From assembly GCA_020435865.1 (NCBI GenBank), contig JAGQYZ010000020.1:1-12376 (forward strand): DNA of 12,376 nucleotides. The letters run 5' to 3'. Positions 1 to 6,607 of the stretch are shown piece by piece. This DNA comes from Aequorivita sp. GTDB taxonomy: Bacteria > Bacteroidota > Bacteroidia > Flavobacteriales > Flavobacteriaceae. Made by a program: the position numbers and the translations under genes. The stretch's first letter is position 1; each line of letters starts with the position of its first letter. A model generated the notes under the pieces. It was not told the origin of the DNA. It did not search any database and was given only the letters and a program-made list of their open reading frames with translations.

Positions 1-102
1 TTCCCTAATGAAACGCTGATTTATGTTTGCGTAAATAACGCGTGCAAACTGCCCGTGAAAGACACTAAAATTGCAATTGAATCATTAAACAAAAAAGAAT
101 AA
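1..102 (+). CDS. C-terminal end of a DUF255 / thioredoxin-domain protein (YyaL/SSP411-like), partial
   Basis: The first 33 codons of the window are open in frame 1 and end at a TAA at 100-102; the rest of the gene lies upstream of the window. The visible tail contains IYVCVNNACKLPV. This resembles the conserved C-terminal end of the YyaL/SSP411 family (typically YVC....C..PV), whose members join an N-terminal thioredoxin-like domain to an alpha/alpha six-hairpin domain. The two cysteines at visible residues 10 and 15 fit that ending. The cellular role of the family is poorly defined. The mscS gene starts five bases after the stop, so the two are probably co-transcribed. Only a short tail is visible, so the family call rests on this motif alone. 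Confidence 0.6.
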   Translation, partial: FPNETLIYVCVNNACKLPVKDTKIAIESLNKKE

Positions 103-107
103 ATTTT

Positions 108-953
108 ATGGAAAAATTTCAGGACTTGGATATTTATATTGAAAAGTATGGACAAAAATTAATTGACTTTCTGCCAAGTTTAATTGGCGCAATTTTAATG
201 CTGCTGATTGGTCTTTGGCTTATAAAACTTATAAATCGTTTCGTAAAAAAGTTTTTTGACAAAACAGAATACGACCCTACATTGGAAAATTTTATAGCCA
301 GCCTAATTAGATGGGGTTTGAAGATTGTGCTTTTTGTGCTGGTTGTAACACAACTTGGAGTAGAATCCGCTTCGTTGGTGGCTATTATTGGTGCAGCAGG
401 CCTTGCCATAGGCTTGGCACTTCAGGGCTCACTTTCAAACTTTGCTGGCGGCGTTTTGATATTATTGTTAAAACCATTCAGAGTTGGTGATTTCATAAGT
501 GCGCAAGGCGTAGAAGGAACGGTGAAAGAAATTTCAATTTTCAATACAAAGGTCAATACGGTGGGCAACCAACTGGCAATTTTGCCAAACGGAAAGCTTA
601 GTAATGATAACATTATCAATTTTACTGGCGAAGAAATCCGTCGTGAGAATTTGTCTTTTGGCATAGGTTATGATGATGATATTAAGCAAGCAAAAGATAT
701 TTTGCTTAATTTGATTTCGGAACAAGAAACGGTTTTGAAAATTGAAGGCAAAATGCCGATGGTAGCCGTAGCTGAACTTGGAGATAGTTCTGTAAATTTG
801 ACCGTTCGCTATTGGGCAAAAAATGAAGACTTTTGGAACCTGCGTTGGTTCATTTTGGAAGAAGGAAAAGCAAGACTTGAAGCTGCTGGAATTTCAATTC
901 CTTTTCCACAACGCGATGTTCACCATTATAATTTGGAAAAATTAAAAAAATAA
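108..953 (+). CDS. Small-conductance mechanosensitive ion channel, MscS family
   Basis: This 281-aa inner-membrane channel should open under membrane tension and release solutes during hypo-osmotic shock. Hydrophobic segments lie at about residues 21-43 (TM1), 64-84 (TM2) and 88-121 (TM3). TM3 has the small-residue Gly/Ala pattern that lines the MscS pore (GAAGLAIGLALQGSLSNFAGG begins near residue 95). It is followed by the family signature LKPFRVGDFI (121-130) and a soluble beta domain with ILPNGKLSN (158-166). The protein ends with the typical AGISIPFPQRDVHHY (260-274). Its length matches the short, three-TM E. coli MscS type (286 aa). The ATG at 108 follows the previous stop by five bases, which suggests one transcript with the DUF255 gene. 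There is no Shine-Dalgarno sequence, which is normal for Bacteroidota. Nothing looks damaged. Confidence 0.93.
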   Translation: MEKFQDLDIYIEKYGQKLIDFLPSLIGAILMLLIGLWLIKLINRFVKKFFDKTEYDPTLENFIASLIRWGLKIVLFVLVVTQLGVESASLVAIIGAAGLAIGLALQGSLSNFAGGVLILLLKPFRVGDFISAQGVEGTVKEISIFNTKVNTVGNQLAILPNGKLSNDNIINFTGEEIRRENLSFGIGYDDDIKQAKDILLNLISEQETVLKIEGKMPMVAVAELGDSSVNLTVRYWAKNEDFWNLRWFILEEGKARLEAAGISIPFPQRDVHHYNLEKLKK

Positions 954-964
954 TGCTTAATTTG
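933..964 (+). promoter_or_regulatory. Possible Bacteroidota-type promoter for the secreted-protein gene
   Basis: TTG at 933-935 and TTAATTTG at 957-964 are separated by 21 bases, close to the Bacteroidota consensus TTG-N(19-21)-TAnnTTTG with one mismatch (TT instead of TA). The element overlaps the last codons of mscS and lies 23 bases before the ATG at 988. The region is very AT-rich, so a chance match is possible. Confidence 0.35.
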
Positions 965-987
965 TAGAACCTAATAATAAAATTATT

Positions 988-1695
988 ATGAAAAAATTAA
1001 TAACACTTGCACTAATTATTATAGTATCATTCCCAGTACTTTCGCAAGTTGGTAGCAGAACAGTAGGAACAGATATATACGCTAGAACAATAGATCTAAA
1101 CCAGAAATCTTTGGCTTTTGGACTTACAGAATTACAATTCAATGCAATAAAGGATGAAGCTTATGCAAATCCAAATTTTGTTCAGGGAAAAATATTTCAA
1201 GAAGACCAGTTGATAAAAGATGATGTCCCAATGCGTTATAACGCCTATGCAGATGAAATTGAAATCAAGAAAAACGCTTCAGATGAAAGTTATAGTGCTT
1301 TAATAAAAGACCCAAATATCTTCGTTAAAATATTCAAAGACATTTACGTTTTCGTTCCCTATAAAGGGAGCAATGAAAAAGGAGGATATTTTAATGTACT
1401 GAGCGATGGTAAGACTTATGACCTATATAAAAAGGTAACTGCTACTTTTAAAGAGCCACAAAAAGCGCGAACAAGCTACGAAAGAGATTCACCACCATCT
1501 TTCACAAAAACCACTAAATATTATTTAGTTCAGAACGGAACTTTTTTAGAAATGCCAAGTAGCAAATCAAAGTTACTTAAGATGATGGACAAGAAGAAAG
1601 ATGAGATCAAAAACTATATAAAAAAGAACAACATCGATACCGATAAGGAATCAGATATGATAAAACTGGTTTCCTATTTTGATTCACTTTTATAA
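988..1695 (+). CDS. Secreted protein of unknown function
   Basis: This is a 235-aa protein with a clear Sec signal peptide: Lys-rich start, hydrophobic core at residues 5-15 and probable cleavage after LSQ (about residue 20). The mature part has no further membrane segment, no cysteine and no enzyme motif that I recognise. It is rich in Lys, Asp and Tyr. A central region contains MRYNAYADEIEIK (82-94), followed by FVKIFKDIYVFVPYKG (112-127), which reads like beta-strands. The end is a Lys-rich, probably helical segment (192-215). From memory, Flavobacteriaceae carry many uncharacterised secreted proteins with an RYN.Y.DEIE block of this kind; I know of no assigned function. It lies 34 bases after mscS and may have its own weak promoter. 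It converges on tsaB with a gap of only nine bases. Confidence 0.8.
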   Translation: MKKLITLALIIIVSFPVLSQVGSRTVGTDIYARTIDLNQKSLAFGLTELQFNAIKDEAYANPNFVQGKIFQEDQLIKDDVPMRYNAYADEIEIKKNASDESYSALIKDPNIFVKIFKDIYVFVPYKGSNEKGGYFNVLSDGKTYDLYKKVTATFKEPQKARTSYERDSPPSFTKTTKYYLVQNGTFLEMPSSKSKLLKMMDKKKDEIKNYIKKNNIDTDKESDMIKLVSYFDSLL

Positions 1696-1704
1696 TTAAA
1701 AAAA

Positions 1705-2364
1705 TTAACCCAATATAAATTCCTTTAAATAAAAAGGTTCAAAATAAGCGACATTTTCTATGTCGCTTATTTTGTATTTAGCTTCTGCCAAACTTGCCAT
1801 ATCTGCTGAAGAAGGGAATAATCCATTCTGAAAAATAGCATTTTCGTTTTTGCAAATCTCTTCAAATTTTACAGCGCCATCACCTATAAAAATTGTTTTC
1901 CGCTCTTTCAAAAAATCAATAAATGAATTTTCGTTTAAAATTTCGGCCTTTGTTTCACGAATTTGCTTTTTTTCTGCATTGAAAACGCAAGAATACACTT
2001 CCATTCTTCGGGCATCAAGTAATGGAATTAGATAGCAATTTTCGCATTGCACTTGCTGCGCCAATACTTCCAAAGTAAGTGTTGAAATTAAAGGAATATC
2101 CAATGCAAAACAAAGGCCTTTAGCTGCTGAAACCCCAATCCGTAAGCCTGTATAAGAGCCCGGGCCTTTGCTAACGGCAACAGCATCCAAATTCTTTTTA
2201 TCAATCTTAGCTTCCTTTAAAACGGCTTCAATAAAAACATGGAGCTTCTCAGCGTGTGAAAATTTTTGGCTATTCTCTTCTCGAATTGCTTTAATTTTAC
2301 CATCAACTGCAATGGCTACTGAACAATTGGTTGTAGCAGTTTCAAGACACAAAATAATCGCCAT
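1705..2364 (-). CDS. tsaB: tRNA threonylcarbamoyladenosine biosynthesis protein TsaB
   Basis: TsaB (219 aa) is the inactive Kae1-like partner that dimerises with TsaD to transfer threonylcarbamoyl to A37 of ANN-decoding tRNAs in the cytoplasm. Family marks visible are LCLETATTNCSVA near the N-terminus (5-17), SKGPGSYTGLRIG (65-77), DARRMEVY (117-124) and the C-terminal block AYFEPFYLKEF. It lacks the TsaD metal-binding HxxxH motif, as expected for TsaB. The ATG at 2364 lies 12 bases after the adaptor gene's stop. This makes it the last gene of a tolC-adaptor-tsaB run, a housekeeping gene behind export genes. Because tsaB is generally essential, it must be expressed despite the nonsense codon in the gene before it. 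A 15-bp perfect inverted repeat falls inside its last 25 codons (see the terminator entry). Confidence 0.95.
   Translation of the reverse strand: MAIILCLETATTNCSVAIAVDGKIKAIREENSQKFSHAEKLHVFIEAVLKEAKIDKKNLDAVAVSKGPGSYTGLRIGVSAAKGLCFALDIPLISTLTLEVLAQQVQCENCYLIPLLDARRMEVYSCVFNAEKKQIRETKAEILNENSFIDFLKERKTIFIGDGAVKFEEICKNENAIFQNGLFPSSADMASLAEAKYKISDIENVAYFEPFYLKEFILG
1740..1774. terminator. Perfect inverted repeat, likely intrinsic terminator inside the 3' end of tsaB
   Basis: The arms CAAAATAAGCGACAT (1740-1754) and ATGTCGCTTATTTTG (1760-1774) are perfectly complementary over 15 bases around a five-base loop. Read on the + strand, the hairpin ends in TTATTTTGTATTT, a U-rich tail 45-79 bases after the stop of the secreted-protein gene, so it should end that transcript. 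On the - strand the same bases code for tsaB residues from about Lys-Ile-Ser-Asp to Tyr-Phe-Glu. There, translating ribosomes would be expected to keep the hairpin from forming. The structure is seen directly; the terminator role is inferred. Confidence 0.6.
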
Positions 2365-2376
2365 TACTTATCTTTT

Positions 2377-3645
2377 TTATCCTTTTGCAGGTGTGGTAAC
2401 TTCAACTTTATCACCTTGTTTCAATAATTTTGTTACCGTATTGTAAGGACCAGTTATTACTGTTTCGCTTTCCTTTAATCCAGATAGTATTTCAATGTTT
2501 GAATCGTCTTGGATTCCTGTTTTAACAACTCGCAATTTTGCTTCATCGCCTTCCATTAAATAAACGGCTTCAAACTTTTCGGCATTTGTATTTGCAACTT
2601 CACCCGTATATGGTTTTTTGGAATCTGTAGTATCTGTTTTTATAACAATGGAACTGATGGGCACACCTATTACGTTTTTCTTTTTATTTGTAATAATATC
2701 AACCGTAGCTGTCATTCCCGGACGGAATGGCGAATAACTTTCTGGTTTTCCCTCAGTCAAGTCTTTGTATGATTCTGGCAGAATACTAACCTTTACTTTA
2801 AAATTAGTAACCTGATCTGAAGTTAAAGAGCTTTCCGCACTATTTGCTATTTCAGTAACAATGCCTTTAAATTCTCGTTTTAAATAAGCATCTACCTCAA
2901 CTACCGTTGAATCGCCCACAGCAACTTTTACGATGTCATTTTCATTTACATCTACTTCTACCTCCATATTTTGAAGGTTGGCAACGCGTACAATTTCAGT
3001 TCCCGCCATTTGTGCGGTTCCCACTACCCTCTCGCCCAATTCAACAGAAAGCTTTGAAATGGTTCCGCTCATAGGCGCATAAATAGTAGTTCTAGAAAGG
3101 TTATCTACAGATTGTTTAACATTTGCCGAAGCACTTTGAACGTTGTAGTAAGCAGCCTTTGCATTGGCTTGGGCCATATCGTAATCTGCAACAGATTTGT
3201 CCCATTCAGATTTTGAGATAACCCCTTTTTCAAAAAGCGCTTTATTTCTTTCATAATTCAACCGGGCATTTTTTTCACTTGCCTGTGCTTGTGCATATTG
3301 TGCACGAACGTTTTGAAGTCCCGCTTGCGATTGACTCACGGCAGCCTGTATAAGATCGGGATTTATTTTTACTAATAAATCGCCTTTTTCCACTGTTTGC
3401 CCTTCTTTAACAGGTTAATCTATAATCTCTCCCGAAACTTCTGAAGAAAGAGCCACTTCAATCTCAGGCTGTATTTTTCCGGTTGCAGCTACGGTTTCAA
3501 CAATATCTATTGCGGAAATCTGGGTAACTTCTACTTCTTTAAAATCACCAGATTTTCCGAACCACCCAGCTTTTTTTCCAACAAGTAAAATAGCGATTAG
3601 TGCCACTACAGCAACAAAAACCCAAACGAGTGTTTTTTTCTTCAT
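2377..3645 (-). pseudogene. Efflux periplasmic adaptor (HlyD/RND-MFP family) interrupted by an in-frame stop
   Basis: The ATG at 3645 opens a frame of 422 codons, the normal length for a membrane fusion protein linking an inner-membrane pump to TolC. It is broken by TAA at 3415-3417 (codon 77); both sides are in the same frame. The first 76 residues give a membrane anchor (about 6-23) and the beginning of the first half-lipoyl motif (SSEVSGEIID). After the stop the motif continues as PVKEGQTVEKGDLLVKINPDL. Then follow an Ala/Gln-rich coiled-coil hairpin, the second half-lipoyl motif (TIYAPMSGTISKL) and beta-barrel domains, all intact. A single T-to-A change of a TTA Leu codon would explain it. 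A GTG at 3391-3393 could restart translation, but that product would lack the membrane anchor. The gene lies three bases after tolC. It is either a recent nonsense mutation or a sequence error. Confidence 0.85.
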
Positions 3646-3648
3646 ATT

Positions 3649-5085
3649 TTAAAATTTTAATTCACTGGCTGGAACTCCAAAGTAAAGTTCCAACACTTTC
3701 AATTTAAAAATATATTCAAATTTAGTTCTGTTTTCTTCAATTTTTGCATTGTCGAAACGTAATTTTGATTGGCTAAAATCAAAAGCATTTGTAAGACCAA
3801 CATCGTAACGGTCTTTTGCATATTGATATGCCAACTCTTGTGATTCTAAGGCTACAACAGCAGATTCATAAGCCTTTTCTGCACCCTGTGCATCTACATA
3901 GGCTTGATACACATTTGACTCCAAATCAAGTTTTGCCTGTTCTAGTTGGTATTCGGTTCTTTTTAAATTGATTTTGCTCCTTTTCACATTATTTCTGACC
4001 GATAAACCATTGAATATAGGAATATTCAGTTGCACTCCGTAAGAAATACCATCATTTAAATAGAGTTGCTCTGTATAAGGAAGTGCAGATGTTGAAATTA
4101 AAGCGTAATTGGGGGCCACAACCACATCTCCTGTTGCCTCAACCACACCAATAGGCTGAGTTGGCTGATCTGTGTCTATACCACCTTGAAGTATTCTAGG
4201 GGCATCAGATTCTCTAGTGTTGTAATTCACAAAACCGCTTAATGAAGGGTAATAATTGCTTCGTGCAAGTTGCAAATCTTTCATTGCAATAGCAGCGTTT
4301 TCTTCGGCAATTTTCACTTCGGCGCGATTGTTTTGTGCGGCTTCAATAATTTCTTCAACCGGTTTTTTTGTAATGTCATTTTGAATTATTTCATACCCTT
4401 TATCTTCAATATCAAAATGTTCATAATCTTTTATAAGGAGTAATTGCGCCAAGCTTATCAGTGAAATTTTAACTGCATTTTCGGCCACTGTTATTTTCTG
4501 TTTTTCACTGGCATCTGTGGCCTTTATTTCCAACAGATCTCCGCGAGGAAGCACTCCCGCATCTACTAGATCATTGGTCCTTTTTAACTGTTCTAACGTA
4601 ACAATATTCTGGGATTTAGCAACTTCCAGATTTGCTTTGTTTAAAAGAATCTGTAAATATGAATTTGCTACAAGCAACGAAATGTCGTCCTTCATTTTGT
4701 CCAAATTGTATTGTGCGGCAAGTTTGACAATAGCAGCCTTCTGGCTTTCGCGGATATTTTTAAGTCCATTAAAAATGGTAATCCCTGCAGTAAGATTATA
4801 GGAAGAGTTACGCGTTGTTTGCGATTGTAAAACGCCAGTAGTCACATTTTGTGTTAGCCCAGTATTCCAAGAATTAGAGGCAGAACCATTGAGAGTTGGC
4901 AAATAGTTGCCGAACGCATCTTTTTTAGCTAGTTCCGCAGCTTCAGAATCTAGTTCACTTTGTTTTACCGAAATGTTATTTTCAAGTGCATGATTCACAC
5001 ATTCTTGCAAAGTCCATTGTTTTGTTTGGGCTGAGAGTGAAATGCTAAGTATCAAAAAAAAGAAAGGGATTGCTATCTTATTCAT
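3649..5085 (-). CDS. TolC-family outer-membrane efflux protein
   Basis: This 478-aa protein is the outer-membrane/periplasmic channel of a tripartite exporter. It has a signal peptide (residues 1-19, cleavage after SLSAQ) and then WTLQECVNHALENN, the typical start of the OEP domain. The two internal OEP repeats are visible. The first runs from YLPTLNGSAS to GITIFNGLKN and the second from YYPSLSGFVNY to LNIPIFNGLSV, each with long Ala/Glu/Gln-rich helices between strands. The C-terminal VGLTNAFDFSQSK is also typical. It is followed at three bases by the adaptor gene, with which it should form one complex. No inner-membrane pump (RND, ABC or MFS) lies next to it, so the substrate cannot be told. 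The 63 bases before the ATG hold a short palindrome but no clear promoter. Confidence 0.93.
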   Translation of the reverse strand: MNKIAIPFFFLILSISLSAQTKQWTLQECVNHALENNISVKQSELDSEAAELAKKDAFGNYLPTLNGSASNSWNTGLTQNVTTGVLQSQTTRNSSYNLTAGITIFNGLKNIRESQKAAIVKLAAQYNLDKMKDDISLLVANSYLQILLNKANLEVAKSQNIVTLEQLKRTNDLVDAGVLPRGDLLEIKATDASEKQKITVAENAVKISLISLAQLLLIKDYEHFDIEDKGYEIIQNDITKKPVEEIIEAAQNNRAEVKIAEENAAIAMKDLQLARSNYYPSLSGFVNYNTRESDAPRILQGGIDTDQPTQPIGVVEATGDVVVAPNYALISTSALPYTEQLYLNDGISYGVQLNIPIFNGLSVRNNVKRSKINLKRTEYQLEQAKLDLESNVYQAYVDAQGAEKAYESAVVALESQELAYQYAKDRYDVGLTNAFDFSQSKLRFDNAKIEENRTKFEYIFKLKVLELYFGVPASELKF

Positions 5086-5125
5086 AAATTTTCTGTTGTT
5101 AAATGAGTCTTTAAAAACACCCGCA

Positions 5126-5138
5126 TGTTACAGTAACA
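5126..5138. promoter_or_regulatory. Short palindrome in the tolC leader, possible operator
   Basis: TGTTACAGTAACA is a perfect palindrome with six-base arms around one central base. It sits 41-53 bases before the tolC start codon in the 63-base gap behind the CxxC mini-protein gene. A spacer of one base rules out an RNA hairpin, so a dimeric DNA-binding repressor or activator would be the natural reader. No regulator gene is near. A six-base arm can occur by chance in a window this size, so this is a weak candidate. Confidence 0.25.
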
Positions 5139-5148
5139 ATTGAAAAAA

Positions 5149-5382
5149 TTAAGAGTTTTCCTCAGAACGGGCTTTTTTTCGGCTTCTGTAGATGGCATAA
5201 CCAACTCCACCGATTAAAAGGTATGGAAAAATCATAAGATAAACGATTCCGTTGTTAATACCTTTGGCCGCCTGTCCACCTTCTTCGCTTTCCAAAACCG
5301 CACGGCACATGGCGCATTGGGCATCGGCGGGAAGTGCAACCAGCATAAGAAGAAATAGTATAAAAAGAATTTTGAGTTTCAT
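5149..5382 (-). CDS. Small membrane protein with an exported Cys-X2-Cys pair
   Basis: This 77-aa protein has a signal peptide (hydrophobic 5-17, probable cleavage after ADA at 21), so the mature chain should begin near QCAMCRA. A linker leads to one membrane segment (about 45-64) and a basic tail RSRKKAR that should stay in the cytoplasm. Cys23 and Cys26 would therefore face the periplasm. The DAQC context is not a good lipobox. I do not recognise a named family. It is the last gene of the SCO/DUF420 run, 22 bases after DUF420. The context suggests a part in cytochrome oxidase assembly, for example holding copper or exchanging thiols with SCO, but this is inference only. Its start is an ATG with an A-rich leader and no Shine-Dalgarno. 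Confidence 0.75.
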   Translation of the reverse strand: MKLKILFILFLLMLVALPADAQCAMCRAVLESEEGGQAAKGINNGIVYLMIFPYLLIGGVGYAIYRSRKKARSEENS

Positions 5383-5404
5383 TTTTGTTTGTTCTGTTAT
5401 CTTT

Positions 5405-5935
5405 TTATAAATAATAAGGAGAAATCATTAAATAAACAATCACACCACTTACTGCAACATACAGCCAAAGTGGATATGTGATACGAGCAATTTTTCTATG
5501 CATGTAAAATTGTCCCGAAATGGCCCGCACATATGTTATCAATACAAAAGGTATAACGATAATTGACAGTAAGATATGCGTTAATAGAATAAAATAATAC
5601 ACATATTTCAAAATCCCTTCACCACCATATACTGTTGATTCTGAAGTAATATGATAGACTATATAGAGTATCAAAAACAAAACGGAACAGCCAATTGCGG
5701 TTTTCATCAATCGCTCGTGCGCTTTTTGATTTCCTTTTCTAATTTTATAAACTGCTGTTATCAGTAAAACAGCAGTTATAGCATTAATGGCGGCATAAAT
5801 AGGCGGTAGAAAGCCCAACCTTTCCACTCCAGGGATTTTTACTGAAAACAAAGCTGCAACTGCCAAAGGAATAGCAATAGAAAGTATCCAAATCCAAATG
5901 TTATATTTTTTTGTATTTTCTGTTGAAGTCTGCAT
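5405..5935 (-). CDS. DUF420 integral membrane protein, probable cytochrome oxidase assembly factor (CtaM/YozB-like)
   Basis: This 176-aa protein has five membrane segments at about residues 13-33, 43-63, 80-97, 110-135 and 152-173. Histidines lie at conserved-looking places: His73 (QKAHERLM), His95 (YHIT), His120 (LLTHILLS) and His146 (MHRKIARITYPLWLYV). This layout and the C-terminal TYPLWLYVAVSGVIVYLM block fit the DUF420 family. In Staphylococcus and Bacillus, members (CtaM/YozB) are needed to mature aa3-type oxidase, apparently at the haem A stage. The gene begins three bases after the SCO stop, so the two are surely co-transcribed, and a role in oxidase assembly is likely. The exact step in Bacteroidota is not known to me. 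Confidence 0.85.
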   Translation of the reverse strand: MQTSTENTKKYNIWIWILSIAIPLAVAALFSVKIPGVERLGFLPPIYAAINAITAVLLITAVYKIRKGNQKAHERLMKTAIGCSVLFLILYIVYHITSESTVYGGEGILKYVYYFILLTHILLSIIVIPFVLITYVRAISGQFYMHRKIARITYPLWLYVAVSGVIVYLMISPYYL

Positions 5936-5938
5936 CTG

Positions 5939-6583
5939 TTATAAAAGGCTTTTTATGTCTTCTTTAAGCATTTGTATCTGTTTATCGTCCAGTCCGTCGT
6001 AATAAATCATTGGATTTCCGTTTTCGTCCTTTCGGGAACGAATGTTACCGTTTTGGTCAATCAATGCAAAAAATCCAGAGTGCTCAAAACCGCCTTCAGC
6101 ATCTGGAACTTGACCAACGTAAAGATTAAATCCCTCATTTGCCAGTTTATATATTTCTTGCTTTTTGCCTGTTAAAAGATGCCATTGAAGTTTTGTGATT
6201 CCTTTGTTTTTTGCATATTCCTTTAAAACTTCAGGAGTGTCGTGCTCTGGATCAATGGAAAACGAAGCCATGCCCACTTTTGGATTGCCCAAAAATTCAT
6301 CTTGAATTTTAATCATGTTCTCAGTCATAATAGGGCAAATGCTAGGGCAAGTAGTGAAGAAAAATTCAATTACATAAACTTTTCCTTCATAGTCTTTATT
6401 TGTAATCGTTTTTTTGTTTTGGTCCGTAAAACTGAAAGCTGGCACTGGGCCAATGGTTTCAATATCTGATTTTGAAAGGTTGCCCACGATTTTCGGCACA
6501 GCCCAAATTCCAAAAATCAAAATAATGAACGATATGCCTATGTATGAATAATTTTTTTTCACTGTGAAAAATATTTGTTTCAA
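5939..6583 (-). CDS. SCO1/SenC/PrrC family copper chaperone for cytochrome c oxidase
   Basis: This is a membrane-anchored thioredoxin-fold protein that delivers copper to, or reduces the cysteines of, the CuA site of oxidase subunit II. An N-terminal anchor (about 13-30) is followed by the copper motif TTCPSICPIM, with Cys79 and Cys83 as CxxxC. FSIDPEHDTP comes next (108-117) and then the ligand His168 in EHSGFFALID, so all three ligands are present. The reading frame has no ATG start: the longest version begins with TTG at 6583 (214 aa), and GTG at 6562 gives a 207-aa protein beginning MKKNYSYIG, which is more usual for an anchor. The upstream in-frame TAA is the stop of the preceding gene, so no earlier ATG exists. 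It lies behind its cysteine-free paralogue and just before DUF420. Confidence 0.93.
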   Translation of the reverse strand: MKQIFFTVKKNYSYIGISFIILIFGIWAVPKIVGNLSKSDIETIGPVPAFSFTDQNKKTITNKDYEGKVYVIEFFFTTCPSICPIMTENMIKIQDEFLGNPKVGMASFSIDPEHDTPEVLKEYAKNKGITKLQWHLLTGKKQEIYKLANEGFNLYVGQVPDAEGGFEHSGFFALIDQNGNIRSRKDENGNPMIYYDGLDDKQIQMLKEDIKSLL

Positions 6584-6607
6584 AAATCTAAAAAAAGGGT
6601 CTTTATT

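Noticed and set aside
972..988. TAATAAT-AAA-ATTATTA palindrome touching the start codon of the secreted-protein gene.
   Set aside because: Pure A/T low-complexity sequence in an AT-rich gap; likely chance.
2713..2729. CATTCC-CGGAC-GGAATG inverted repeat inside the adaptor gene.
   Set aside because: Short arms inside intact coding sequence with no T-run; expected by chance.
2377..3393. Adaptor gene as a normal, shorter protein starting at GTG 3393.
   Set aside because: It would lack the membrane anchor and begin in the middle of a half-lipoyl motif whose first half is encoded in the same frame upstream.
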